64,000 nt of DNA from Clostridia bacterium (GTDB taxonomy: Bacteria > Bacillota > Clostridia > Oscillospirales > Acutalibacteraceae). The stretch covers positions 41,086 to 105,085 of the forward strand of contig JAKSQK010000003.1 in the NCBI GenBank assembly GCA_024404145.1, in the 5' to 3' direction. The notes under the pieces are model-generated. The model was given only the letters and a program-made list of their open reading frames with translations. It ran no database searches and was not told the origin of the DNA. Within the stretch, counting starts at the first letter, position 1. Each line of letters begins with the position of its first letter. Below are positions 26,156-33,979 of the stretch, piece after piece. Both the position numbers and the translations under genes were made by a program.

Positions 26156-26211
26156 AACTCCCGACCTTCTGGTCCGTAGCCAGACGCTCTATCCAGCTGA
26201 GCTACCGGCGC
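26135..26211 (-). tRNA. tRNA-Arg (anticodon ACG)
   Basis: Cloverleaf on the minus strand: acceptor GCGCCGG / CCGGCGC, D-arm GCTCAGCTGGATAGAGC, anticodon stem TCTGG / CCAGA with loop CTACGGA giving ACG, T-loop TTCGAAT, and an encoded CCA. It reads CGU/CGC/CGA after A34 deamination. Confidence 0.95.
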
Positions 26212-26218
26212 ATAAATT

Positions 26219-26273
26219 ATGGCGGTTTTTTTGACCGCCATAGTATAATATCACAATTGGACTTAAAATGCAA
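26219..26273 (-). promoter_or_regulatory. Promoter and leader hairpin of tRNA-Arg
   Basis: On the minus strand TTGCAT (26268-26273), a 17-base spacer and TATTAT (26245-26250). Between the promoter and the tRNA is a perfect hairpin ATGGCGGT / ACCGCCAT (26219-26241). Confidence 0.55.
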
Positions 26274-26309
26274 TAGTTTATTTGCAAAAATATCAATTTT
26301 TTTGATAAA

Positions 26310-27248
26310 TCACGCTAACATTTGCGCAGCACCTATTATTATCGGCATAGTGATAAGCGATAACAATGTTGAAAGCGAAACCAGATTTACCGCCAAATCG
26401 GTGTTTTGTTTGAATTTATAGGCAAAAATTGCGGTATAGGCGGCGGCAGGTGAACAAGCGCTTATTGCTATTGATACGAGCAAATCGCCCCTTAAATCAG
26501 GCACCCAAAATCCGAGCAGGTAAATTGCGCCTACTCCGACAGCAGGGAGAATAAAAAGTCTTGAAACAGAGCAGAACAGACATCTGAAATCTTTTATCGC
26601 AACCTTAAAATCGAGCTTTGCCAAATGATAACCGATAATAAGCATCGGAAGGGGAGTATTGAGCGCTGCAAAGTATTCAACAGGCAGTTTTATCATTTTC
26701 GGAACGGGGATTTTCGCAAAGAATATTATAACACCTATAACAATACTTAAAATGCAGGGGTTAAGAACTATCTTCTTAACCGACTTGTTCTTTTTATCGC
26801 CACTCATTTCCACAATACCGTAACTCCAAGCAAATAGGTTAAATATTGCAACAAATGATGCGCCGTATAAAAGACCGGTACTGCCTAAAATCGTTTCCTG
26901 AATGGGAAGCGACATAAATCCGCAGTTTCCGAATATTGCGGCAAATCGGAGAACTCTTTTTCGGGAAACATCGTTATCTCTGAACATAACGGTTGAAAGA
27001 ATTATAAAAATTAAATGAACGATAACCGCCGCAAGAAAACTTAACAAAAGCCCTTTAAGAGTTTTGGAACTGTATTCGGTATTTATAAACGATTTGATGA
27101 TAACGCAGGGTGTAACAATAAGCAGTACAACATCGGTAATGGATTTTGTTCCGAGTTTTGTTAGGATATGTTTTTTAGTTAAAAAGAAACCCGTAAAAAT
27201 CAAAATAAAAAGTACAACAACCTGCAACAAAACAGTTTTGAAAATCAT
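26310..27248 (-). CDS. AEC (auxin efflux carrier) family transporter
   Basis: About 312 residues with roughly ten membrane helices in two halves. TDVVLLIVTPCVIIKSF near the N-terminus and SACSPAAAYTAIFAYKF near the C-terminus are typical of the bacterial AEC family, whose members export or take up malate, lactate or other small anions. The ATG at 27248 shares bases with the pheT stop (TGATG), so the gene is translationally coupled to pheT. That placement looks incidental to tRNA charging. Substrate unknown. Confidence 0.82.
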   Translation of the reverse strand: MIFKTVLLQVVVLFILIFTGFFLTKKHILTKLGTKSITDVVLLIVTPCVIIKSFINTEYSSKTLKGLLLSFLAAVIVHLIFIILSTVMFRDNDVSRKRVLRFAAIFGNCGFMSLPIQETILGSTGLLYGASFVAIFNLFAWSYGIVEMSGDKKNKSVKKIVLNPCILSIVIGVIIFFAKIPVPKMIKLPVEYFAALNTPLPMLIIGYHLAKLDFKVAIKDFRCLFCSVSRLFILPAVGVGAIYLLGFWVPDLRGDLLVSIAISACSPAAAYTAIFAYKFKQNTDLAVNLVSLSTLLSLITMPIIIGAAQMLA

Positions 27249-29641
27249 CACTTTCTAAGCTCCGCACCGACTTTTTCAAGTTTATCAATGATATTATTTG
27301 TTGCATTTTCAATTTGCTCGTCCGAAAGAGTAGCATCGGCAGAACGAAGGAAAACACTGAAAGCAACGCTTTTTTTGCCTTCGGGTATTTGGGAACCCTC
27401 GTAAATATCAAATAATTTTATCTTTTCGAGCAGTCTGCCGGCGCCTTTGGTAATTGCCTGTTCCAGCGTTCCGACAGAGATATCCTTATCGCAAAGGAAA
27501 GCAAAGTCTCTCTCAACGGCAGGGAATTTCGGAAGCGGTTTGAAAACGGTTTTTCTTTTGTTTATGCCAAGCAAAACATCAAGTTTAATTTCGGCAACAT
27601 AAACCCTTTGCTCAATTCCGTAGTTTTCCGCAACCGACGGATGAACTTCGCCGAAAACACAAGCGGGGATATTATTCGCTTTAACAAGTGCTTGACGGCC
27701 GGGGTGGAGATAGGGCTCGGTACTTCTTTCGTACTGAGTATGGGCGCCCATGAGGGACATAAGTTCTTCGATAATTCCTTTAAGAGTAAAGAAGTCTTCA
27801 TCATCGCCGTAAATACCGATACTCATTGTAGGAAGCTCATCGGGTTGTTCGGTAAGCGGAAGCGATTTTGGAATAAACCTTTTTGAAATTTCGAAAAATC
27901 TGCCCGAAAGCACCTTTCTGTTAATATTAGTAGCAAGAACCGAGAGCATATTTGTAGTTAGCTGGGTTCTCAATACAGAATATTCATCGCCCAAAGGATT
28001 TAAGAGCTTTATTGCATTTCTTCTTTCGTCATCTTCGGCAAGATTAAGAGTATCAAGAGCATTAGAAGAAATAAAGGAATATGTTGCAATTTCGTATGCT
28101 CCGAGACCGCAAAGAAGTTTCTTTATCTTGTTAGTCTTTATTCTTTCGGGAAGAAGTGTTCCACGGACAACATCTCCACGCATAGGTGTACTTACAATAT
28201 GGTCATAACCGTAAATTCTCATAACCTCTTCGGCGAGGTCGGCTCTGCCCTCAACATCATCACGGATAGAGGGAACATTAACGGTGAGCATACCGTCATT
28301 TACGGTTGTTTTAAGTTGCAACTTATTAAGAATTGATACGATTTCTTTTTCCGGTATTTGAACACCCAAAAGCGCTAAAATATCATCGGTTTTAACATTT
28401 AGTACTCTATCGGTCGGAAGACCTTCGTTGCGGTCGATAACACCATCGACAATATCACCGGCATCGAGAGTATCTATTAGTTCGAGCGCTCTGTTCATGG
28501 CATATTCAACATTTATAATATCAATACCTTTTTCATATCTGCCCGAAGCTTCGGTACGAATTCCGAGGGCTCTTCCGGTATGGCGGATATTATCCCTCTT
28601 AAATTTAGCAGATTCAAGGAACAGATTTTTTGTATCATCTTCGATTTCGCTCTCTTTACCGCCCATTATACCGGCAAGGCAAGAGGGCTTTTCGCCGTCG
28701 GCAATAACGAGCATATCGGGGTTGAGTTTGTATTCGTTGCCGTCAAGCGTGGTAATTGATTCGCCTTCTTTTGCGTTTCTTACGATGATTTTCTTACCTT
28801 CAAGGTCATCATAATTAAATGCATGCATGGGCTGACCTGTTTCGAGCATAACAAAATTAGTTATATCAACTATGTTGTTTATAGGACGCATACCCGAAGC
28901 AATGATGGATTTTTGCATCCAGTCGGGAGATGGTTTAATTCGCAAATTTCTTACAACCCTGCCTATATATCTCGGGCAAAGGTCATAGTTTTTTACCTCA
29001 ACATCAATATAGTTGCCGATTTTTTCATCTGTTGTTTTGAAATTCGGCTTCGGAATACGGAGTTCTGTTCCCAAAACCACCGAAATTTCCTTTGCAACAC
29101 CGATAAAGCAGTTGCAGTCGGGCCGGTTTGCGGTAATCTTAAAGTCTATTATATAATCGTCAAGCCCCAAAACTTCCCGCATATCCGTACCGGTAGGGCA
29201 GTTATCTTCGTGAAGAATAAGAATGCCGTTTACTTCGGCGCCCTTATAGTCGTTTTCGGTAAGTCCGAGTTCTCCGCCCGAGCAGAGCATTCCGTTTGAA
29301 GGAACACCACGAAGCTTTCCCGCAACGATATGCATACCGTTCGGAAGATAACTGTCGTCAAGAGCGGCGGGAACTAAATCGCCCTCGCTTATATTCTGCG
29401 CACCTGTTACGATTTGAACGAGCTCGTCTTTTCCGACATCCATTTGGCAAACTTGAAGGTGGTCGCTGTCTTCATGAGGGGTTATCTTAACAATACGGGC
29501 GGCAACAACATTCTTTATGTTTTCGCCTTCCTGTTCGATAGATTCGATTTCAAAACCGGCAAGAGTCATTCTATCGCAAAGTTCCTTAACCGAAACATTT
29601 ATATCAACATAATATTTTAGTGTATTAAGTGAAATTTTCAT
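27248..29641 (-). CDS. pheT: Phenylalanyl-tRNA synthetase beta subunit
   Basis: A 797-residue subunit with the standard order: N-terminal tRNA-binding OB domain (about 40-150), B3/B4 editing domain (about 200-390), B5 domain, catalytic-like core and C-terminal anticodon-binding FDX-ACB domain (about 700-797, starting near FKPLPKFPAVERDFAF). It forms an alpha2-beta2 enzyme with PheS and edits mischarged Tyr-tRNA-Phe. It lies 12 bp after pheS with a GGAGGG ribosome site. Confidence 0.95.
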   Translation of the reverse strand: MKISLNTLKYYVDINVSVKELCDRMTLAGFEIESIEQEGENIKNVVAARIVKITPHEDSDHLQVCQMDVGKDELVQIVTGAQNISEGDLVPAALDDSYLPNGMHIVAGKLRGVPSNGMLCSGGELGLTENDYKGAEVNGILILHEDNCPTGTDMREVLGLDDYIIDFKITANRPDCNCFIGVAKEISVVLGTELRIPKPNFKTTDEKIGNYIDVEVKNYDLCPRYIGRVVRNLRIKPSPDWMQKSIIASGMRPINNIVDITNFVMLETGQPMHAFNYDDLEGKKIIVRNAKEGESITTLDGNEYKLNPDMLVIADGEKPSCLAGIMGGKESEIEDDTKNLFLESAKFKRDNIRHTGRALGIRTEASGRYEKGIDIINVEYAMNRALELIDTLDAGDIVDGVIDRNEGLPTDRVLNVKTDDILALLGVQIPEKEIVSILNKLQLKTTVNDGMLTVNVPSIRDDVEGRADLAEEVMRIYGYDHIVSTPMRGDVVRGTLLPERIKTNKIKKLLCGLGAYEIATYSFISSNALDTLNLAEDDERRNAIKLLNPLGDEYSVLRTQLTTNMLSVLATNINRKVLSGRFFEISKRFIPKSLPLTEQPDELPTMSIGIYGDDEDFFTLKGIIEELMSLMGAHTQYERSTEPYLHPGRQALVKANNIPACVFGEVHPSVAENYGIEQRVYVAEIKLDVLLGINKRKTVFKPLPKFPAVERDFAFLCDKDISVGTLEQAITKGAGRLLEKIKLFDIYEGSQIPEGKKSVAFSVFLRSADATLSDEQIENATNNIIDKLEKVGAELRK

Positions 29642-29653
29642 TATTTTCCCTCC

Positions 29654-30673
29654 TTAAAACTGGTCGAGGAAGCGCTTATCGTTTTCAAAGAGAAGACGAA
29701 TGTCGCTTATTTTATATCTCGTTGTTGTAAGACGGTCAAGACCGATACCGAAAGCAAATCCCGAGTAAACATCGGGGTCGATTCCGCAACTTCTCAAAAC
29801 ATTCGGATGAACCATACCGGCACCCAAAATTTCTATCCAACCGCTGCCTTTGCAAACTCGGCATCCTTTACCGCCGCATTCGGAACAGGTAACATCAACC
29901 TCAACCGACGGCTCGGTAAACGGGAAAAACGAAGGACGGAATTTAACATTTGTATCCTTGCCGTAAATTTCATGCGCAAACTGTTCGAGAACACCTTTTA
30001 GGTCGCACATAGTTATTCCCTTGTCTACAACAAGTCCTTCAATTTGGTGGAAAACAGGCGAATGGGTTGCATCAACTTCATCGGCTCTGAAAACTCTGCC
30101 GGGGCAAATAACCCTTATAGGCGGTTTTCTCGTTTCCATCGTTCTTATCTGCGCTGCCGAGGTCTGAGTGCGAAGCAACAGGTTTTCACCAAGATAAAAT
30201 GTATCCTGCATATCTCTTGCCGGATGGTCGGCAGGAACATTCAAACATTCAAAGTTATAATGGTCGGTTTCAACCTCCGGACCGTCCAAAACATCAAATC
30301 CCATAGACTGAAAAATATCTATCATATCGTCAAGAACGGTATTAAGCGGATGAAGTTTTCCGATTTTTTGCTCTTTTGCAGGCATAGTTATATCTATTGT
30401 TTCAGCTTTGAGTTTAAGTTCGGTTGCCTTTTTCTTTAATTCTTCCGCTTTTTTGGAAATAAGATTTTCAACATTTGATTTTGCTTCGTTTACAAGCTGA
30501 CCCATCTTCGGGCGCTCTTCGGGGGAAAGTCCGCCCATCTGTTTAAGTAAAGCGGTAAGTTCGCCTTTTTTACCTAAATACTTAACACGAAGGTCTTCAA
30601 TTTCTTTTTCCGAAACGGCATTTTTAACGGCTTCAAAAGCCGTTTGCTTGATGGCTTCAAGTTGTTCTTTCAT
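29654..30673 (-). CDS. pheS: Phenylalanyl-tRNA synthetase alpha subunit
   Basis: A 339-residue class II catalytic subunit: N-terminal coiled coil (about 1-85) that contacts the tRNA, and a catalytic domain with motif 2 at [20 protein letters not shown] and motif 3 at [21 protein letters not shown] cysteine cluster is present. It is transcribed behind a T-box whose specifier reads UUC, so expression should rise when tRNA-Phe is uncharged. Confidence 0.96.
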   Translation of the reverse strand: MKEQLEAIKQTAFEAVKNAVSEKEIEDLRVKYLGKKGELTALLKQMGGLSPEERPKMGQLVNEAKSNVENLISKKAEELKKKATELKLKAETIDITMPAKEQKIGKLHPLNTVLDDMIDIFQSMGFDVLDGPEVETDHYNFECLNVPADHPARDMQDTFYLGENLLLRTQTSAAQIRTMETRKPPIRVICPGRVFRADEVDATHSPVFHQIEGLVVDKGITMCDLKGVLEQFAHEIYGKDTNVKFRPSFFPFTEPSVEVDVTCSECGGKGCRVCKGSGWIEILGAGMVHPNVLRSCGIDPDVYSGFAFGIGLDRLTTTRYKISDIRLLFENDKRFLDQF

Positions 30674-30699
30674 AAAAATCCTCCTAATTTTGAGTTAGG

Positions 30700-30976
30700 G
30701 CAAAAAAATAAGACTTCGCCCTGAAAACACAGGACGAAGCCGAAATTACTTAAAAATCGCTCCGCGGTACCACCCGTTGATTTTTGCTTAAAATATTGAG
30801 CAAACACTCGTAAGACCTATAACGGAGTCTATCCCGTTGCTGCCTACTGATAACTTGTTCAGCAGCACTGCTCCAAAGGGAACTTCAAATGAGTTTAACT
30901 TAAAACGGATTTCAGCCACGGCCGTTTCTCTCTAAAAGCTAAAAAACATTCTACTTTCCTTTTTCAACACATTTAT
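30700..30976 (-). promoter_or_regulatory. T-box riboswitch leader of pheST, Phe (UUC) specifier
   Basis: On the minus strand the T-box core GGTGGTACCGCG is at 30763-30774. Stem I has AGAGAAACGGCCGTGG, and the specifier TTC lies at 30880-30882, followed by one base, four bases and GGAGC. The terminator stem is at 30712-30741 with a T-run at 30702-30708. It controls pheS-pheT. Confidence 0.92.
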
Positions 30977-30983
30977 ATAATGT

Positions 30984-31012
30984 ATGATAACATCTATTTA
31001 TATATTTTGCAA
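30984..31012 (-). promoter_or_regulatory. Sigma-A promoter of pheST
   Basis: On the minus strand TTGCAA (31007-31012), a 17-base spacer and TATCAT (30984-30989), placing the start just before the T-box. Confidence 0.65.
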
Positions 31013-31031
31013 GTGTTTTTTATTTCTAAAT

Positions 31032-31427
31032 TTACACGGCTAAATAAAGGTCAACCGCTTTTTGCACAAAATCGGTTGTAACGCCGAAATATTCGGCAAG
31101 AGAATAAACATTATCATAACCGTCTTTTAGGGCTTTTGTGAAAAGATATTTCGGTATCAGTTTACCGATAGCCCATTTATCCGCCTTCTTTTCGTGCTTT
31201 TCTCTTATGTCGAAAGGGGAATAGATATTGTAAAAACTCGAAGTAACGCAGTGGCCGAGTTCATGCGCCAAACAAACCTTTTCATCATAAGAGGATAACT
31301 CGCTGTCGATACAAACAAAATAATTTTCGCCGAATTTTACAGAAACTGATTTGTTTTCGGGTACTGAAAGACGGTCGATTTTAATACCGTGGGTTTTGGC
31401 AAGACTATATAGTCTATTTGTTTCCAT
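31032..31427 (-). CDS. ImmA/IrrE-type metallopeptidase
   Basis: A 131-residue zinc peptidase with the HExxH-like core AHELGHCVTSSFYN and downstream KKADKWA supplying the third ligand region. ImmA-type enzymes cleave a cognate XRE repressor to induce mobile elements. The ATG at 31427 is preferred over the upstream in-frame start because AAGGAG lies 8-13 nt ahead. It overlaps the end of the XRE gene by 14 bp, the standard repressor-protease pair arrangement. This implies that the neighbouring repressor is its target, but that is inference. Confidence 0.87.
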   Translation of the reverse strand: METNRLYSLAKTHGIKIDRLSVPENKSVSVKFGENYFVCIDSELSSYDEKVCLAHELGHCVTSSFYNIYSPFDIREKHEKKADKWAIGKLIPKYLFTKALKDGYDNVYSLAEYFGVTTDFVQKAVDLYLAV

Positions 31428-31746
31428 TTTCTCGCTCCTTAATATATTCCGCATAGCGCTTAACCTCATCCCACATTTCGTCGGTTACTACTCCGTCGCC
31501 ACCGAAAAGAGCAACTTTAAGGGCAAAATTATTATCTTTTGTTTCGGTTTTTCCGTAAAGATAGTCAACACTAACGCCAAAATAATCGGAAATAAGAGAT
31601 AAAGTTTTTGCGGAAAGTGTTTTTTTTCTGCCCGACTTAAAATCAGAGAGCGATGCTCTCGGAATACCGCAGTTTTGGCAAAGCCCCGTTACATTTATTC
31701 CTTTTTCTTTGCAAAGACTTTCTATTCTTTCATATAGTTCAGGCAT
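31414..31746 (-). CDS. XRE-family repressor (phage CI-like)
   Basis: A 110-residue DNA-binding protein. Residues 1-68 form a helix-turn-helix with LCQNCGIPRASLSDFKSG as the recognition part and FGVSVDYLYGKTE closing the domain. The C-terminal 40 residues are acidic and helical and probably mediate dimerisation or ImmA recognition. AAGGGG precedes the ATG. Four TTACGAA-type palindromes upstream are its likely operators, two of them set in promoter spacers. It is probably the autoregulated switch protein of this small island. Confidence 0.87.
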   Translation of the reverse strand: MPELYERIESLCKEKGINVTGLCQNCGIPRASLSDFKSGRKKTLSAKTLSLISDYFGVSVDYLYGKTETKDNNFALKVALFGGDGVVTDEMWDEVKRYAEYIKERENGNK

Positions 31747-31762
31747 TTTCCTATCCCCTTAA

Positions 31763-31882
31763 TTACGAAATTTCGTAAAAATTACTTGACATTTACGAAT
31801 TTTCGTAATATAATAGTATCAGAGATTACGAAAACTCATAATATATCCCCTTTGACTTCGATTATATTACGGTTTTTCGTAA
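31763..31882. promoter_or_regulatory. Four-operator array of the XRE repressor
   Basis: Palindromes of the form TTACGAA-N2-TTCGTAA lie at 31763-31778 (perfect), 31793-31808 (near perfect), 31826-31841 (degenerate right half) and 31867-31882 (one half-site change). Two of them fill the spacers of opposite promoters. Confidence 0.85.
31786..31814 (+). promoter_or_regulatory. Rightward promoter with operator in its spacer
   Basis: TTGACA at 31786-31791 and TATAAT at 31809-31814 with a 17-base spacer almost entirely occupied by the 31793-31808 operator. It drives the zinc-ribbon and sigma-like genes. Confidence 0.85.
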
Positions 31883-31889
31883 TTGTCAA
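31861..31889 (-). promoter_or_regulatory. Leftward promoter with operator in its spacer
   Basis: On the minus strand TTGACA (31884-31889) and TATAAT (31861-31866), spacer 17, filled by the 31867-31882 operator. It drives the repressor and ImmA genes and faces the rightward promoter, so the two transcripts overlap. Confidence 0.85.
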
Positions 31890-31914
31890 GTATTTTTTTG
31901 GAGGAACAATATAT

Positions 31915-32334
31915 ATGTACCATTGTACGGACTGTAAAAAAGATTTTGATTATCCTAAAAAGTTAAAAGAAACCGACGGCGATTTTGTTACCGTTTCGAG
32001 AATTACCTATGTTTGCCCGAAATGCGGAAGCGAAAACATAAAGGAAAAAAAGATACGGTATTGTAAATGTTGCGGAAGAACCGTTTCGGGCGGTAGGGAG
32101 GATTACTGTTCTGTATCCTGCCGAAAGCAGGGCGAAAAACTTTACGAGCAACAGAAGATTAAGTATCTACATATAAAAAAATCGCCCATATATGAAACGG
32201 CGAGAATGCTTGAAGCATATAACAAAGAACATAATCTCAATTTATCTTACGGTCAGTTTACCGCTACCGTTTTACCCGTAATCGAAAGGCAAAAGAATAA
32301 TGAAAACAAAAGAAGAAAAAACGAAATTTCTTAA
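31915..32334 (+). CDS. Multi-cysteine zinc-ribbon protein of phage-like island
   Basis: A 139-residue protein with three CxxC/CxC clusters: CTDC near residue 4, CPKC and CKCC in the middle, and CSVSC near residue 70, then a basic helical C-terminus. It looks like a small metal-binding nucleic-acid protein, of a kind often found next to repressor/ImmA pairs. The ATG at 31915 follows GGAGG; an upstream extension of the frame would start within the operator region and is rejected. No specific family is recognised. Confidence 0.75.
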   Translation: MYHCTDCKKDFDYPKKLKETDGDFVTVSRITYVCPKCGSENIKEKKIRYCKCCGRTVSGGREDYCSVSCRKQGEKLYEQQKIKYLHIKKSPIYETARMLEAYNKEHNLNLSYGQFTATVLPVIERQKNNENKRRKNEIS

Positions 32335-32620
32335 AGGATACAGAGTTTTCTTTGTAAAAATCGACAGACTTAAAGAAATGTGCGATATGTTTCCCGAGAA
32401 TGTTTCCGATTATAAAAAGGAAATAAGCAGGACAAATAAAATCATCGAAAAAATTGATACGGCGATAAAAAATGTTGATGATGGGATTTTATCCGAAATC
32501 CTTTTTCAAAAATATATTTTGGGCAGAAGTCTTGAAAGCATAAGTTTTGAACTTAACTATTCGAAGCGCCAAATCGAGCGCCTTCATAATATTGCCATTG
32601 AAAAATTAGAGATTTTTTGA
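32300..32620 (+). CDS. Sigma-70 region-4-like/phage ArpU-type protein
   Basis: A 106-residue protein with a basic helical N-terminus, a short coiled coil and a C-terminal helix-turn-helix: ILGRSLESISFELNYSKRQ then IERLHNIAIEKL, resembling sigma region 4 and phage late-gene regulators. It overlaps the zinc-ribbon gene by 35 bp and is under the same operator-controlled promoter. A role as activator of later island genes is plausible but no target is visible. Confidence 0.7.
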   Translation: MKTKEEKTKFLKGYRVFFVKIDRLKEMCDMFPENVSDYKKEISRTNKIIEKIDTAIKNVDDGILSEILFQKYILGRSLESISFELNYSKRQIERLHNIAIEKLEIF

Positions 32621-32629
32621 AAAAAAGAC

Positions 32630-32678
32630 TTTACAAATCGTCTTATTTTTTTTATAATATCACAAGAACATTTGTTCG
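32630..32678 (+). promoter_or_regulatory. LexA-controlled promoter of dinB
   Basis: TTTACA at 32630-32635 and TATAAT at 32653-32658, spacer 17. A Firmicute LexA/SOS box, AGAACATTTGTTCG (consensus CGAACNNNNGTTCG, one mismatch), lies at 32665-32678 over the start site. Confidence 0.8.
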
Positions 32679-32696
32679 ATTTGAGGTGATTATAAA

Positions 32697-33887
32697 ATGG
32701 ACAGAACGATTTTGCATTGCGACCTTAATAATTTTTTTGCTTCGGTTTCGCTGCTCGAATGTCAAACTCTTAAAAACGAGCCGGTTGCCGTTTGCGGAAG
32801 CGTTGAAGACCGACACGGAATAGTACTTGCGAAAAATGAGGTTGCAAAGAAATACGGTGTTAAAACTGCCGAGGTTATTTGGGAAGCAAAACTCAAATGT
32901 CCTAATCTTGTAATTTTGCCTCCGAACTATAAAAAATATGAAGAATATTCCAAAAAAACGAGAGCGATTTATGAACGCTATACCGATATTATAGAGCCGT
33001 TTGGCATAGATGAATGTTGGCTTGATGTAACAGGAAGCAAACTTTTATTCGGAAGCGGAGAGGAAATTGCCAATAAAATAAGACTTCAAGTTAAATACGA
33101 ACTGGGGCTTACCATATCGGTTGGAGTTTCCTTTAATAAAGTTTTTGCAAAACTCGGTTCCGATATGAAAAAGCCGGATGCCGTAACGGTGATTTCAAGA
33201 GAAAACTTTAAGGAAAAGGTTTGGCCGCTTCCCGTAAGCGATTTGCTTTTTATCGGCAAAAAAACAACCGAGCGGCTTAACCGTCTCGGAATTTATACGA
33301 TAGGCGATATCGGAATTTTAGATGATTTAACCCTTAAAAGGCATTTCGGCAAATGCGGTATAGACCTTAAAAATAATGCTTTGGGGCTTGATAATTCTCC
33401 CGTAACTCCATATACGGAAGATTATATGCCAAAAAGTATAGGCAGGAGCGTAACTCCCAAAAAGGATATTTCGGGCTATGATGGAGTTTGGAAAATCTAT
33501 GTTGAACTTGCCGAAGATATCGCAGGGCAACTGCATAAAAAAGGACTTGTTGCAACGGGCATTTGCATTCATATAAGAACAAACGACCTTGAAGTAAAGG
33601 AAATATCAAAAACATTCAGAAATGGAACGGACTGTTCTATGACCCTCGCAAAAAGGGCAATGGAGATGATAAAGGCAAATTTCTTTTTTGAAAGACCGCT
33701 TCGCTCGGTCGGATTCAGAGCAATAAATCTTAAACCCAAGTGCGAATCGGGGTATCAAAACGATTTATTCGGCGACAGTCTTTTCGAAGAAAAAGAAGAG
33801 ATAATCGAAAACTCTATACTTGATGTTCGGGAAAAATACGGCAATAAGAGTATAAAAAGAGCGGTTAATGTTGAGAACGAACCTTAA
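32697..33887 (+). CDS. dinB: Y-family DNA polymerase IV (DinB)
   Basis: A 396-residue translesion polymerase. The N-terminal metal Asp is in HCDLNNFFASV and the catalytic pair in FGIDECWLDV (D/E near 104-105). The thumb and little-finger domains follow (SIGRSVTPKKD). No canonical beta-clamp QLxLF end is present, but YQNDLFGDSLF near the C-terminus is a candidate clamp-binding segment. It stands alone behind an SOS box and is expected to be damage-induced. It adjoins the repressor/ImmA island, a frequent place for DinB in Clostridia mobile DNA. Confidence 0.9.
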   Translation: MDRTILHCDLNNFFASVSLLECQTLKNEPVAVCGSVEDRHGIVLAKNEVAKKYGVKTAEVIWEAKLKCPNLVILPPNYKKYEEYSKKTRAIYERYTDIIEPFGIDECWLDVTGSKLLFGSGEEIANKIRLQVKYELGLTISVGVSFNKVFAKLGSDMKKPDAVTVISRENFKEKVWPLPVSDLLFIGKKTTERLNRLGIYTIGDIGILDDLTLKRHFGKCGIDLKNNALGLDNSPVTPYTEDYMPKSIGRSVTPKKDISGYDGVWKIYVELAEDIAGQLHKKGLVATGICIHIRTNDLEVKEISKTFRNGTDCSMTLAKRAMEMIKANFFFERPLRSVGFRAINLKPKCESGYQNDLFGDSLFEEKEEIIENSILDVREKYGNKSIKRAVNVENEP

Positions 33888-33911
33888 AAACCGTTAAATC
33901 GAAGATAAAAA

Positions 33912-33968
33912 ATCCCATCGATTTTATGAAGCAACCTTTGTAAGACTTCTAAAACCGATGGGTTTTTA
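33912..33968. terminator. Terminator between dinB and the surface-protein gene
   Basis: Long imperfect stem with outer CCCATCG / CGATGGG arms and inner ATTTTATGAAG / CTTCTAAAA arms, bounded by A-run and TTTTT. It can serve both convergent genes. Confidence 0.7.
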
Positions 33969-33979
33969 TTATTTAATTA

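Noticed and set aside
31786..31914. A 43-residue N-terminal extension of the zinc-ribbon protein
   Set aside because: It would begin inside the rightward promoter. GGAGG sits just ahead of ATG 31915.
31032..33887. A complete prophage or integrative element
   Set aside because: No integrase, structural, portal, relaxase or att-like flanking repeats are visible; only a small regulatory island is supported.
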